Assembly (NCBI GenBank): GCA_031310005.1
Contig: CM062384.1
Location: 2,852,001 to 2,916,000 of the forward strand
Length of the DNA stretch: 64,000 bases
Direction: 5' to 3'
From: Dactylellina haptotyla
Taxonomy: Eukaryota > Ascomycota > Orbiliomycetes > Orbiliales > Orbiliaceae
The notes below the pieces were generated by a model, which worked only from the letters and a program-made list of their open reading frames with translations, was not told the DNA's origin and searched no databases. Both the position numbers and the translations under genes were made by a program. This document shows, piece after piece, positions 12,506 through 24,335 of the stretch. Each line of letters begins with the position of its first letter. Position 1 is the first letter of the stretch.

Positions 12506-14831
12506 ATGTCTAATCCCAGAGTTTTGGTCGTCGGAGGCGGCTGTAAGTACCCTCTTCTCCCCCAAATCACGTCCTCTCAGGAAGAACCTCGGCTGATGGA
12601 CGTCATCACAACGCAGTGTCCGGTCTCTCCGCTGCCCACACCGTCTACCTCGCCGGCGGAAACGTCACCGTTCTCGATAAGCAAGGTATGTTCTACTCTC
12701 TTCTCTAATTCTGCCTCATTCTCTTGATTCTCGCATTCCGCAGCAAGGGAGATCGGAGTTGGAACGTGGACGAGGTCGTTGTTCTGCTGCCAAAAATCCG
12801 GGGTTGGGAGCGTACCCAACAATCAACCGAGGTTATGCGGCTTCACATCACCAAAACTCCAAAAACCAAAAGAAAGAAGAAAAAAGACTCCGAGGATAGC
12901 TAGCTCGGAATGCGAACCACGAGCACGGCCAATGGAATGCCGACGATGTACCATGGGCCGAATAGTAGCTAATTGGCGGCGGGAACAAAAGGCTTCTTCG
13001 GCGGTAACTCCACAAAGGCTACATCCGGTATCAACGGTGCCCTCACAACCTCCCAGATCGACCTGGGCATCCAGGACTCCGTCAAGCAGTTCTACGAAGA
13101 CACCATCAAGTCTGCCCGTGACAAGGCCAGACCAGACCTCATCAAGGTCCTCACACACAAGTCTGCCTGTAAGTGTTTATTTCTCTCTCTCTCTCTCTCT
13201 CAGGTTAGAGGCGCGGTGGACTAACATCCTTCTTAGCTGCCATTGAATGGCTCCAGGAAGTCTTCAAGCTCGACCTCACCCTCGTCTCCCGTCTCGGTGG
13301 CCACTCCCAGCCACGTACCCACCGTGGCCATGACGCCAAGTTCCCCGGTATGGCCATCACATACGCCTTGATGCAGCGTCTGGAGACCCTCGCCGAAACC
13401 GAGCCATCCCGTGTCACCATCCTCAAGAAGGCCAAGGTCACCAAGCTCAACAAGTCCGGCAACAAGATCTCCGGTCTTGACTACGAAATCGATGGCAAGG
13501 TCTCCACCCTCGACGGCATCGTCGTCCTCGCCACCGGTGGCTACGCCGCAGACTTCTTCAGCGACGACTCCCTCCTCAAGCAGTTCAAGCCCGAAGTTCT
13601 CAAGCTCTCCTCCACAAACGGCACCCACGCCACCGGTGACGGTCTCAAGATGGTCCGTGCCATTGGCGGTAACGCCATTGACATGGAGAAGGTTCAGGTC
13701 CACCCAACTGGTCTCGTCGACCCCAAGGACCCAAAGAACAAGTGGAAGTTCTTGGCCGCTGAGGCTCTCCGTGGTGAGGGCGGTATCCTCCTCAACGCCG
13801 ACGGCAACCGTTTCTGCGACGAGCTCGGCCACAGAGATTACGTCTCCGGCGAGATGTTCAAGAACAAGTTCCCCATCCGCTTGGTCCTCAACTCCAAGGC
13901 CTCCAAGGTCCTTGACTTCCACACCCGCCACTACTCCGGCCGTGGCCTCATGAAGAAGATGACCGGTGCCGAGCTCGCCAAGGAGATCGGCTGCGGAGAA
14001 GCCCACCTCAGCAAGACCTTCAAGGAGTACACCGAGATTGCCGATGGCAAGAAGAAGGACCCATGGGGCAAGCGTTTCTTCCACAACACCCCATTCGACC
14101 TCAACGACGAGTACTTCTACGTCGCCCTTATGGAGCCGGTCGTCCACTTCACCATGGGTGGTATTGAGATCAACGATCAGGCCCAGGTCCTCAACGCTGA
14201 CGGAAAGCCATTCGATGGTCTCTTCGCCTGCGGTGAAGTCGCCGGTGGTGTCCACGGTGCCAACCGTCTCGGTGGTTCTAGTTTGTTGGGTTGCGTCGTC
14301 TACGGCCGTGTCGCCGGTGACTCTGCCACCAAGTACCTTCTCCAGTCCGTCCTCAGCGGCACCTCCTCCAGCGCCGCCCAGCGATTGGGCCAGATCTCGC
14401 TGCACTTGGACCCCAGCAACCCCGGCCGACTTGTCGTCGACTGGTCTGCCAATGGCGCCTCCGCCCCAGCCCCAGTAGCCCAGGCTACCTCTTCATCTTC
14501 CTCAGAGTCAGTACAAACCGAATCTGCCGCAAGCTCGGAAGCCAAGCCTGACCCCAAGAAATTCTCGATTCCAGATAAAGAGTTCACCATGGAAGAAGTC
14601 AAGAAGCATAACAAGAAGGACGACGTCTGGGTTGTCGTCAAGGGTGTTGTTATGGACTTGACCAACTTCCTTGAGGACCATCCCGGTGGTGCCAACGCCA
14701 TCTTGAACTTCAGCGGCCGCGATGCAACCGAGGAGTTTGAGATGTTGCACGACGATGAGGTTATTCCAAAGTATGCCCCTGCAACCGTCATCGGACGGGT
14801 GAAGGGACAGAAGGTTACCCTGGAATTCTAA
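12506..14831 (+). CDS. OSM1: fumarate reductase (flavoprotein) with C-terminal cytochrome b5 domain
   Basis: Exons 12506-12542, 12617-12685, 12992-13168 and 13237-14831 join in phase to give 625 residues. The N-terminus carries the FAD-binding dinucleotide fold (PRVLVVGGGLSGLSAAHT). It is followed by family signatures GGNSTKATSGINGA, the substrate-site region SRLGGHSQPRTHRG, VQVHPTG and GGSSLLGCVVYGR. A Ser/Ala/Glu-rich linker (about 490-525) leads to a cytochrome b5 domain with its haem-binding HPGG motif (EDHPGGANAIL). In yeast, Osm1/Frd1 reduces fumarate to succinate with FADH2 and supports redox balance and oxidative folding without oxygen. The b5 fusion is common in filamentous fungi. 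Intron 2 is 306 nt, several times longer than its neighbours, with a weak acceptor (ACAAAAG). Intron 3 contains a CT repeat just before its acceptor. Confidence 0.9.
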
Positions 14832-16477
14832 AGAGTTGCTTTTTGAGTAAGAATAAATAGTATTATGAAGGGGATGAAAGATGATATAGAATGATTTCCT
14901 TTGCAGGCGGAGTTCTTTGTTGCTTGTGGTTTTTTTTTGGCCGTGGTTTTTTTTTTGTCATGTTCTCTTTTACTTTTTTATATATTACTACTCTTTTTAG
15001 TTCCGGCTACGGATGTATTATATATAACATTTTTATATAAAGCTCAAAAGACTGGTTCGAAGCCTTCTATACAAATTCTTTCCTCTCATCGTGAGCATAA
15101 CAACAACTTGTGATATCACATCATAATCGAATACTCTTTTTCTTAGAACTAACAGAACCATAAAGATGGGCGAGTCCAAATTATTCTCCCGTGTAATAAA
15201 AATGGTTCTTGAAGTTACCGAAATATCGTCGAATAAAGGCGTTGTAGCCGCCCGCCTAGAAAAAAAATATCATAGCGCAGCCGAACCCGTGGAAGCCCAG
15301 AACAAACTTGCAATCACAACCGAAATTCCCACGTGTGAGATAGTCCCCACTTCACACGTGTTCGTTCGGTAAAAATACGTATCTTTGGTAAGTCGTTCTC
15401 CTAATCAATTCAGTACGGGACTTAGATTTGGGCTGTCGGTAGTCATTGCCCTGTATATATGTCGGATGGTTTTGTAATATTCGTCTATAATTTTTTTATT
15501 TTTTTTAGATGGATAGGATTAGTGTTTACTCTTTGTAAGTTTTGAATAAGTGGAGTATGATTAAATTTGAATTCATGAGAGAAACAAAGAAAAAAGATTG
15601 AGTGTACCGTCTGCAGTTCCGTTGATGGCTATGGCGTGCGAACTGGCGCCTGGGTAGAGTGTCGAATCTACGGTTTGGGCTTCAGAGCAAGATGGGAGGA
15701 GTTCTGCGCCTTCAGGGAGGACGAGTTGGGGGAGCGGTGAGTTTTCTATTTACGGAAGTAAATTAACTACCGGCATTTCTTTATATGAATATTAATATAT
15801 ATTTTTAAGCAAAATGTCTACCTAATCCGAACCTCCTCCCTGAGCAATCGTAAACCACGCGGATCTCAGCGTCTTCTAGATCGAGGTTATTTTTTTTCGG
15901 ATTTTGTATTAATAATACGAAAGGAGCTTTCTTGATCATTTGGGAAGTGGTAGGGATGGATTTTGATAAAACCCTGGTCGCCATCGTAGAGTTGATTACT
16001 AGTTTCAAATTCAACAAAAGGTATTTTATAGATATAAATTCTAGAGAGAGGTATATAGGCACGGGTAATTGGAGTTTATATATATCAAAGCGCGCGAATA
16101 TCATGCCTTTAACAAGTTGGAGGGTGAGGTAGATTCAACGCAAAGCCAAATAGAAAGCTTAAGTTCACGGCTCCTACCTGATCGTACAATGACTATCATT
16201 CTGCAGAGGCGTCTTGAGTTTTGCGAACGTATGAATTCTTTTATTCCAATAAACCACGCTACTAGATGCGCGTGAGTTCTTGAGAGCCGCTCATGTCTTC
16301 TTCAATGCATAAAATTAATATATATACAGACCGCCCTTGAAGACCACTATCTCGAAGGCTCCTCTCCTTCTAAGATACCAAGCAGCCAGAAGAGTAGTAA
16401 ACCAACTCCGAATTACTCCATGACCCAGAAATGAAGCGTTTCCCTGATATTCCTTCCTCCTCAGATAGATGCGGGCA
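14832..16477. other. intergenic region between convergent genes
   Basis: This is the shared 3' region of the fumarate reductase (plus) and EMC6 (minus) genes. It is T-rich just after 14831. A 68-codon open frame at 15166-15372 (plus) starts MGESKLFSRVIKM, but has no recognisable domain or splice partner, so I do not call it a gene. The rest is AT-rich and shows no coding signal. Confidence 0.5.
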
Positions 16478-16910
16478 TTATACCCGAACCAGCCCGAAGA
16501 ACAGCGTCCATGTCAGAACGTAACCCATAACTCCGCCTGTGACGTCCGCTAGTACAACATCCTTCCATCCTCCTCGTACGTAGGTATTCGGCTTTCCGCC
16601 CATGGGGAATGTTATGATCAGGAACGAGACGAAAAGTGTGCCGAGGAGGTAGAATAGGAAACCGGAGTATGATTCGAGACCGAGGATGCCGGCCGCGATA
16701 CCGAGGAGGGAAGAGGAGAGGGAGTGCAGGTCGATTATTGTCTATAGGGTTATTGCAGAAGAGTTAGTATTTGGAGAGCTCTGAGAGAGGTGCTCGCGGT
16801 TGAGGGAGCTGGATTCTGGGGGGGTATGCGGGTGCGCGGACCTTGGAGTTCGCAACCACATTCTCCGGGACGATGGGGTTTAGTTGGAGATCTCGTTCTT
16901 CGGCGTTCAT
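16478..16910 (-). CDS. EMC6: ER membrane protein complex subunit 6
   Basis: Two exons, 16910-16842 and 16741-16478, give 110 residues, the normal size for this family. Exon 1 encodes the N-terminal head ending PIVPENVVANSK. Exon 2 encodes the membrane part (TIIDLHSLSSSLLGIAAGIL, GLESYSGFLFYLLGTLF) and ends YVLTWTLFFGLVRV. The LGLESYSGF and LTWTLFFGL motifs are characteristic of EMC6. The EMC inserts tail-anchored and multipass proteins into the ER membrane. The start at 16910 was chosen because the head then matches family length; an in-frame upstream extension to 17090 looks like leader. The donor is GTCCGC, which is unusual. The acceptor is preceded by a CTAAC branch site. Confidence 0.85.
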
Positions 16911-18745
16911 TGTGAAATGTGTAAAGGTCCAAGATGGAGTGCTTGTAAGGAGGGACGAGGACGAGGATACGGGTTTTCGAGCTTCGGTGGGAGGAGATAA
17001 GATTGTCGTGATGTTTGGTGGAGCTGGGACGGTGGTGGCTGTGGCGTTGCGCGACGGTGCTAACGACATCACGCCACAGCCACCCGCCACGGCATTTCAC
17101 AACACACAAATTGCAACATTTCCAAAGAACACCGTGGCTATCGGATGCGTATTCCAAGTCGAACCGGGATTCACCACTCGATGGTAGAGCAACCAGGGAC
17201 TCAATACTATCATTGAATCTCTAAAATATTTTGAGATCATTTTGCTGGAGCAGAAACATAATTTCGAGATGATCATGCTTCAAGGCGTGGGGGGGTCTGC
17301 TAGAGGCGAAAAGTTCGTTGACGGCATACCGGCATTTTCGAACTCGGATGTTCGGCCAGATTTGACCCAGATGGCGTTCTGCTGGTCGCGGGCCGGCGCC
17401 CAGTGATTAATCAAACTTTATTCAGAACTTCATCCCTGAGGAAGGTACTGTCGATAATTTATGGCATAGGTACCCACACGGCAGACCGGCTTCAAACGTT
17501 CGATACAAAGCACACATTATACATTCAAGTATAACTCGGTTATTTATACTTGCATCTCGCGAACTCGGAGAATGCGTTCATGCGTAGCTGGAAGAGCGGC
17601 TCGTAGACAACCGTTAGTCGAACGACTATGGCATGCTTGGTTGAGGCGCAGCTCGCCATGGCAGACCGATTCACCAGTTCCGGACCACTATTAGAAAGCG
17701 AAAGCGAATAATTATAGGAGTTTTAAACTCGATCGTTTTCCATAATGCGGACTGAGGGAGGCGGGCAACGCAAACAATAACTCTCCGTAAATCTGAGAGA
17801 GGTTCTCGGACCAATCATCTTTCGCTGTCAAGATTAAATTCAAGTGATAAGAATCCGGCGTGCAGCCTCGTGCCGGCGGTAACAATCCAATGACGGTGCT
17901 TGGACGACTAGGGCATGAATATAAATCGAAAGAGAGATAGCCGAACCGGTACCGTAACTTGATAACAAACCGGATAAGTGAATACGGGCGTCTTCTAGCG
18001 AACTCCAGCCGTGTGTTGCGTTCGTTCAGAAAAGTAAAGCACTAGCCCCAAACTCGCAACGGGGATGGTGGAGTTACCCTTTGCTTTGAAGCGCGCCTAC
18101 GATGGCCTTCTCGGATGCCAAGAAACATTGTTTCAACCAATATACCTGGAATGGGACTTAGAAGCGTCAACGCCAAGCCTGGGGCCCTCGTGTATTCATC
18201 CTTAAAGGGTTCGCTGGGAGGTTATAGTAGCGCTCACAAAAGGGGTGGAGGGAAGGTTGTGTGTGTTATGTGACAGCGCCAGCGACCTCAACCGCCCAAG
18301 GGGTGAGCATATCCCAATCCGGGGAAACTTAACGCGAATGGGAGCTATTACAGCCTTTGAAGAGGGCTTTCTGAACCTCGATCTTGGCTCTAACGATCAA
18401 ATAACCGACATGACACTCATGGTCTAGGGGGCTTAATGGCAGGTTTGTTAATGCAAGCCATGTAGCCGAGGGAAGTGATTGCCAGAGTTATAGCCGTGTA
18501 TAAAGCGATGATCTGGCTGTCACTTGCAAATTATTCCTTTCAGTTTTGCAGTTTCGCAGGCGGGCACGAGCTTCAGCAAGTCACTCTTTTTTGCTGGCCG
18601 CAGACGTTGAATCGACATTCCTTTGTTTCAGTCCTTCATTATTTTTTTCCTTTCGGACACACTCATTCAAAGAGTTTTGTTGATGATCTGTTTCTGAACG
18701 ATTTCAAGATATCAAAGTCTTTCGTTTAACCGATCATCGATTCGT
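16911..18745. other. intergenic region between divergent EMC6 and tyrosinase genes
   Basis: I see no gene in this stretch. It should hold the promoters of both neighbours. A frame open upstream of EMC6 (to 17090) is Ser/Thr-rich and taken as leader. The 200 bases before 18746 are T-rich. Confidence 0.5.
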
Positions 18746-21686
18746 ATGGTCGCAATGATACATTCGACCGTCCACTTGATAAGGGGTCTTCTGTGCCTAC
18801 TTGTACTGAATGCTGCGATTCAACCCGTCTTTGCTGAACCGATCGCGAGCGACGAGGAAGCTCCCCAGTTTGTGACTGCCGAGCACTTCAAATTAAACAA
18901 GAGGGATCTCAATGTCCAGGCCGGTCAGCCTAAGACTTGTAACCTCTGGTTCCTCGTTCGTCAGAAGGATACCTGCAACTCCATCGTCAATATTGCTCGA
19001 TACTTCTCCGTCAAACTTACTCAGGCCACCTTCCTACAGTGCGTTCTAGATCCTAACCCCTACTTGGAGTTTAAATATGTTATAGGATTACAAAGATTAA
19101 TATGAATGATTGCAGACATAACCCCGCTTTGAATAATGAATGCGCCAGCTTGAAGCCATCATACTATGTTTGTGTCGCGACAAAAACTGCGGCGGCTGCG
19201 TCGTCCACAACATCAGCATCAGCGGAAGTGTCTCAGAAAGCAATTTCTTCTTCAACATCCGCGAAAGCTAGCTCTACATCTAGCGAAAGTCTGCTCAATG
19301 TGCTTCCAACCGACTACTCCGTCGTCGGTGTCAAGGGTGGCTGCCAAAACCGACAGAATATTGAAGTCATGCAAAGGGATCAACCGGACGCTTTCAACCT
19401 CCTCCTTCTCGCTCTCGACAAGATGTACAAAGCCAATACATCGGATCCATGGAGTTGGTACCAAGTCTCGGGTATCCACGGGTTTCCGTAAGTCGGCAAA
19501 TCTAAAATGTATTCGAATTTAGTAAAAGAATCTTATAATTGACATGCTTAATATAGACTCACCCCCTGGCCTGATCCGAAGGATGTGCCTTCAGAAACCA
19601 GTACTACAGCCGGTTACTGCCCTCATAACGCGGCAACTCTGGTATGTATTGATTTCCTCTGGTTTGCTTTATATATATCCACTGAATGGCTTTATTTTTG
19701 AATTGTTGGTAATGTTGCTGACGTCTATAGTTTACATCCTGGCATCGACCTTACATGCTTCTACTTGAGCAAGTTCTTGTTTCATTCGGTGAACAATTTG
19801 CGCACCAGTTTACAGGTGCTGATAAGGAGAAATATGTTGCTGCCTCGAAGATAATGCGATTCCCGTAAGTGCTCAGGATATAATCTTGTTTTAATCTATT
19901 AGATGTCAGCTAATGGGGTTCTACAGTTACTGGGACTGGATTGGTGTCGAAACACAAAGTCATACACCTGCCATTATAAAGCAGCAGAAGGTCACCGTTG
20001 TTGCTCCTGACGGCAAAAAGACCATCGACAACCCCTTGTATTCCTATAGGTTTAAGGGTAAAGATGAATATGATATTTTCTCCAACCCGGCCAGTTCTGT
20101 AAGTAGAGGCTCGTGCCTTGTTATCTCTCTGCGTTCTTCCATCGTAGGTGTCGTCTCTAACGGAATTTAGAGACTGAATGGAACCACTTTCACCACTCGA
20201 GGCGACGGTCTTCCTTTAAACTTTAAGACTTATGAGGATTTAGTGGATCAGAGAATTCAAAAGAATTTCATCGCGTATGTTTACTCCGGGATCACCATTG
20301 AACTTTCTGGCGGGTCCTGAATTAACTTCGATACAGCCGTCGACAAAGAACATACCAAGCTCTGATGTCCGAAACCGGATACAACGAATTCTCCGCGGCG
20401 CTTGAGTCTGTCCATAACGAACTTCACAATACAATCGGAGGTGTTTCCGGTGGACCTGGGTACTCAGTGATGTGTATCCTAGGTTTTGCATCTTTCGATC
20501 CAGTTTTCTGGTGAGCAATGTCTTCGTTAAGAGTTGGTTGGTACATGAATGAATGCTAACATATTATAGGCTCCATCACAACAATGTTGACCGTATGACG
20601 GCTATGTGGCAAGCTGCCAATCCCACTCTGAAATTGAGACCTGGAAAGTCAACCAAGACCTACCAAAGACCTAGCGGCGAGGGCAATGACGATTTGGACA
20701 CTCCATTGTACCCATTCAAGCATGCCGATGGATCCTACTGGACCTCCAATGACGTTTCCGATGTAAGAACCATCTGGGAATACGGATACGGCTACCCAGA
20801 AGTACCTTGCAACCAAGTCAGCGCCAGCTCTACGTCTCTCGACGATTTCACCACCGCTGCGATGAATAAGCTCTACAAAGACGATGTTGTGGCTAAGAGA
20901 AGGTTTCGGTTCATGAAGCGTGCAGCTGATAAGAAGATGGTCATGTGGAACGTCAACATTGTCGTTGATCGTGCTGAGTTTGTTGGCGGCTGGGGAATTT
21001 CTCTCTTCCTCGGAAACCCACCTTCGAACCCCCGTGAATGGCAAGATTCCGACAATTATATCGGTGGTCTTTCTATCCTGGGTGGCGACGGTGACAGTGA
21101 AAAAATGGATAGCAAGATGATGTCTGACAGCGTACCGCTAAATCCAATCCTTCAAGCTCGAGGCCTCCTCACCAAGAGCCAGGAAGAAATCGATACCTAT
21201 CTTTCCAAAAATTTGGTCTGGAGACCTTGGGATGTAAGTTGAACGCATACAACTAACTTCATCCAATGATTTTAACTCCAAAGCAGAAACATCATACTGA
21301 TCTATCTAAAAATATAGCAAAACGGACCCATGGACCTTTCCGCGGTGAAGACCCTGAAGGTCGGTGTCACCAACAACCAAATGATTATCCCCGCCGATAA
21401 CAAGAAGAAGGCGACATTCGGTGCTCCAAAACTCAGAACAAAGGTCACCAGCTCCAAGAAGGCTGGTGTCAAGAGTCCCACTGACCTTATCAACCCCGTG
21501 GACAAGACCGGTCAAAAGGTTGAACTTGAAGTCGGCGGTACTATCAACAACATTACCACCCCAAAGACTGAAACCGCAGCACCACCAGCTGCTCCACCTC
21601 CTGTGCTCGCTTCGCAATCGACGGCTGCCCCAGCTAGCGCTCGCGCTCGCGCTTTGATGCGAATCAGATCGTGGCTTAACATTTAG
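18746..21686 (+). CDS. secreted LysM-tyrosinase fusion protein
   Basis: Nine exons (18746-19038, 19116-19487, 19557-19641, 19731-19864, 19927-20098, 20171-20274, 20337-20510, 20570-21233, 21318-21686) join in phase to give 788 residues. Order: signal peptide (about 1-30); short pro-segment ending in a KR Kex2-type site (52-53); one LysM domain (about 64-122, with NPALNNEC and YYVCV); a Ser/Thr/Ala linker (about 123-160); the tyrosinase domain. Copper site A has GIHGFP, then CPH (C243, H245, the position of the Cys-His thioether in fungal tyrosinases) and FTSWHRPYM (H255). Site B has VHNELHN (H413, H417) and FWLHHNNVDR (H447/H448). All expected ligands are present. The C-terminal part ends in a Pro/Ala stretch and a basic tail (ARARALMRIRSWLNI). 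Likely role: oxidation of phenols or melanin-type cross-linking, targeted to chitin by the LysM. An alternative ATG lies at 18755. Confidence 0.9.
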
Positions 21687-22504
21687 ATGAAAATCTGAGT
21701 GGTGATTATGCAATACCATACGGGAAGACCCGTTATTCTGTGATTTGTATCCAGAATTACATATGTATTGCTATTGCGTTAAACAGTTTGCCTTCGAGAT
21801 TGTAATTGGGTTTGGGCCGTTACAATACTCAACGAAGGTTTTACAATTTGATATGAATATCATTGGAATATGAACCATGGTATGTATACTGTGCTAGTTA
21901 GATTTTAACTTCAAAAGCAATAAAATAAAAATGTACATGCCAATCTCTTCATTTATATGACCCAGTAAAATTCGACGACGATAGTCTCAACAAACGTGGT
22001 TTTTTGATTATAAGTAAGTAATTCTCATTTAATATTCTGTATCCCCAGCAGTCCAGCGGGAAGTTTCTGTAAAAATACAAATGTAGATATTAAGAGCAGT
22101 GAGTTTAAAAGACCCCCCAAAACAATAGTGTTTTTGTAAGTTTTCTAATAGCAAGAGATAGAGAATGGAAACAGAACAAAAGAGAACACCCATCCAGAGC
22201 TCCAACAAAATTTCTAAAGGAGAAAAAAAGAGAGTAACAAATGGAAATGACAGTGGTGGATAACATGTATCCGAAAAAAAAAAAATGAAAAAAGGAGATC
22301 GCAATCATAGCATATTTGTTGCCACAAAAATGCCCTCACTACTTACTCGTTCTCTCTTTTTAACCCGAAAGAATAGGACAGGGCCCTATACGTAGAGGTC
22401 GTAGGGATCGATCCCCGTGAGATGTATATATAGAATATTAAAAGAGAGAAGAGAAAAAAAATGCGTTACACCAACAAAACAAAAATACCTCTACCGGCGA
22501 GAAG
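21687..22504. other. intergenic region between convergent genes
   Basis: This is the shared 3' region of the tyrosinase (plus) and LETM1 (minus) genes. It is AT-rich with several A runs, one at about 22275-22286, and shows no coding signal. Confidence 0.5.
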
Positions 22505-24335
22505 TTACTTCTTCTCAGCATCTTCCTTCTTCTTCTTCATGGTCTCATCGGCCTTCTTCTCGGCTTCTGGGTCGACCTTTCCCTCTTCAGTTCCTTCATG
22601 TCGAGCCATAGCGTCGGAGAGTTCCTGGTTGGTATTTGCCGCGTCTGCCAACTGGGCTTCACTGCCTTCCTTGACACCCTCGTCCTTCGCCTTTCTTTCT
22701 TCCTTTTCATCGATATCCTGATCCAACCGCTTGCTAACCCGTCCACCCTGCTCGTTCTCCTCCTCGATCAACTCTTGCTGCTCCTTCAACACCTCGAGCC
22801 TCTGCTTGTTCGTCGCAGCGCCCTCCGCACTCGTCAAGTCGAGCTCGATCTCGTGATATAATTCTTCTGGAATACCCGACAGCACAGCCGTCAACGCATC
22901 GTAGTGGTTCTCAATCTCGTCACCTTTACCCTGGGCGTAAACATAAGCGTTCGAGAGGACCAACAAGGTACTCGGGATTCCGTGCTTAAGTCTCAAATCC
23001 AACCAGGTCTGCAAATCTTCTCTGAGTCTGCTGGGGCTGACGCCATGTGTTCTCATCCCGCGGCTAGCGCAGGCAGTTTGTAATTCTGGCACGCTGAGAG
23101 AGTCGACACCCTCGACAAAGATGGCTCGGTCGTCACGCTTAACCTGTCGCATTCGGTGGCGAATGGTGTATCGGAGCATCATGTCGGTTCCGAAGGCGTT
23201 AAGATTCATGTACCGACACATGGCAACTAGCTGCGGTCGGCTCAGATTGTCGAGGGTGAGATCGTCTTTGAAGGTCTTACAGACGTTAATAACGTCTTGA
23301 TGTGTGGGCTTTTCGCCACTCGTGCGAAGCTTTCGGAAGAATTCTGTGAATTCGTCTTTACCCCTCGTTGCCTGGGAGAGGGGCAGACCGGACTCTTGCA
23401 TTGTTGTGCGTAGGAAGTCCGAGACGTCCTTGCGGGTCGCTCGGAGCATCTGGTTCTTGCGTTCCTTATCTTTTGCGCCTTCGTAAGTCGATGGGAGCAT
23501 GTTGGGAAAAAGCTTGATAGCGACGGGGAGGAGGAGTTCGGCGAAGGGAACAATGACAAAGACGGAGAAAGGAACCAGTCGAACGATGTCTTGAACTGTT
23601 CGTTGGAGCTGCAGAGAAAACAAAGAGGTTAGTATGTTGATATTCAAAACCAAACTGGATGATAGTATTTACCTGTCTGTGTTCTCTTCTCGACAGTTCA
23701 TAACCAGCAGCCATCTTCATGACGAGGTTTGTCGAGATTTTGATTTCAGTTCCTAATAGTTTTGTTCCGTCCCAGTAGTGATTCGCTTCCTTTTTCACTT
23801 TTTGCCATAGAGTTAGTTTCTCGCTCTCGGCCTTCTTCTTTTCCTTGTCGACTTCCTTGGCTCGTTCCTCGTTCTTTCCAGAGGATACGTCGGTGGAGGC
23901 GGCATCCTTCTCGGTGTTCGCTGGGACCTGGCCGTTGGCGTCTGGAGAAAGGCTAGCATCAGAGTCCTTTACCGGCAACCTATTTGTTGGCTGCGGGGCG
24001 GCGGCTTGAGAGGATTTCGCAGGTGCCTTATCACGAGGTATCGGTTTCTGAGCCTGCTTGGCGTTAAAACCGGGTGGTGGACCGCCGGGGATAGAGCCGT
24101 GAGGGGAGGTTTCAGTGGATAGCAGCCGGGAATGTGGCACGTAGACGGCGATGGCGGGGAGGTAGTGGGGATTCCGCCGGAGGGCTCGGCGGATTACATG
24201 TGCTAGAAAAAAAAAAAGTATTAATACTAAATTTAACCAAAATAACGATAATCCTCTTATAGAACAGTACATACCATTACTGGTGAGGAGGGATCTGTTT
24301 GTGAGAGCCAGTCTCGCGGAGAGATGGGTAGACAT
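22505..24335 (-). CDS. MDM38: mitochondrial LETM1-family protein Mdm38
   Basis: Exons 24335-24275, 24202-23673 and 23608-22505 give 564 residues. The N-terminus is basic and free of acidic residues ([19 protein letters not shown]), a mitochondrial presequence. A Pro/Lys-rich region follows, then [21 protein letters not shown]. One membrane segment ([20 protein letters not shown]) precedes the conserved LETM1 ribosome-binding domain (KDELTEFF-like block, [46 protein letters not shown]). A Glu/Lys-rich coiled-coil tail ends the protein. In yeast, Mdm38 is an inner-membrane protein that binds mitochondrial ribosomes and is needed for potassium/proton exchange. Start chosen at the ATG that opens the presequence. 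Confidence 0.92.

Noticed and set aside
13233-14405. 390-codon minus-strand frame opposite the fumarate reductase gene
   Set aside because: It is the mirror of strong C-ending codon use in the real gene; its Val/Gly/Glu-rich product has no domain.
15166-15372. 68-codon plus-strand frame between fumarate reductase and EMC6
   Set aside because: No signal peptide, domain, codon bias or splice partner supports it.
22505-23653. Treating the last exon of MDM38 as a separate gene starting at 23653
   Set aside because: The upstream exons carry the presequence and the conserved segment before the membrane helix, and join in phase at 23673/23608.
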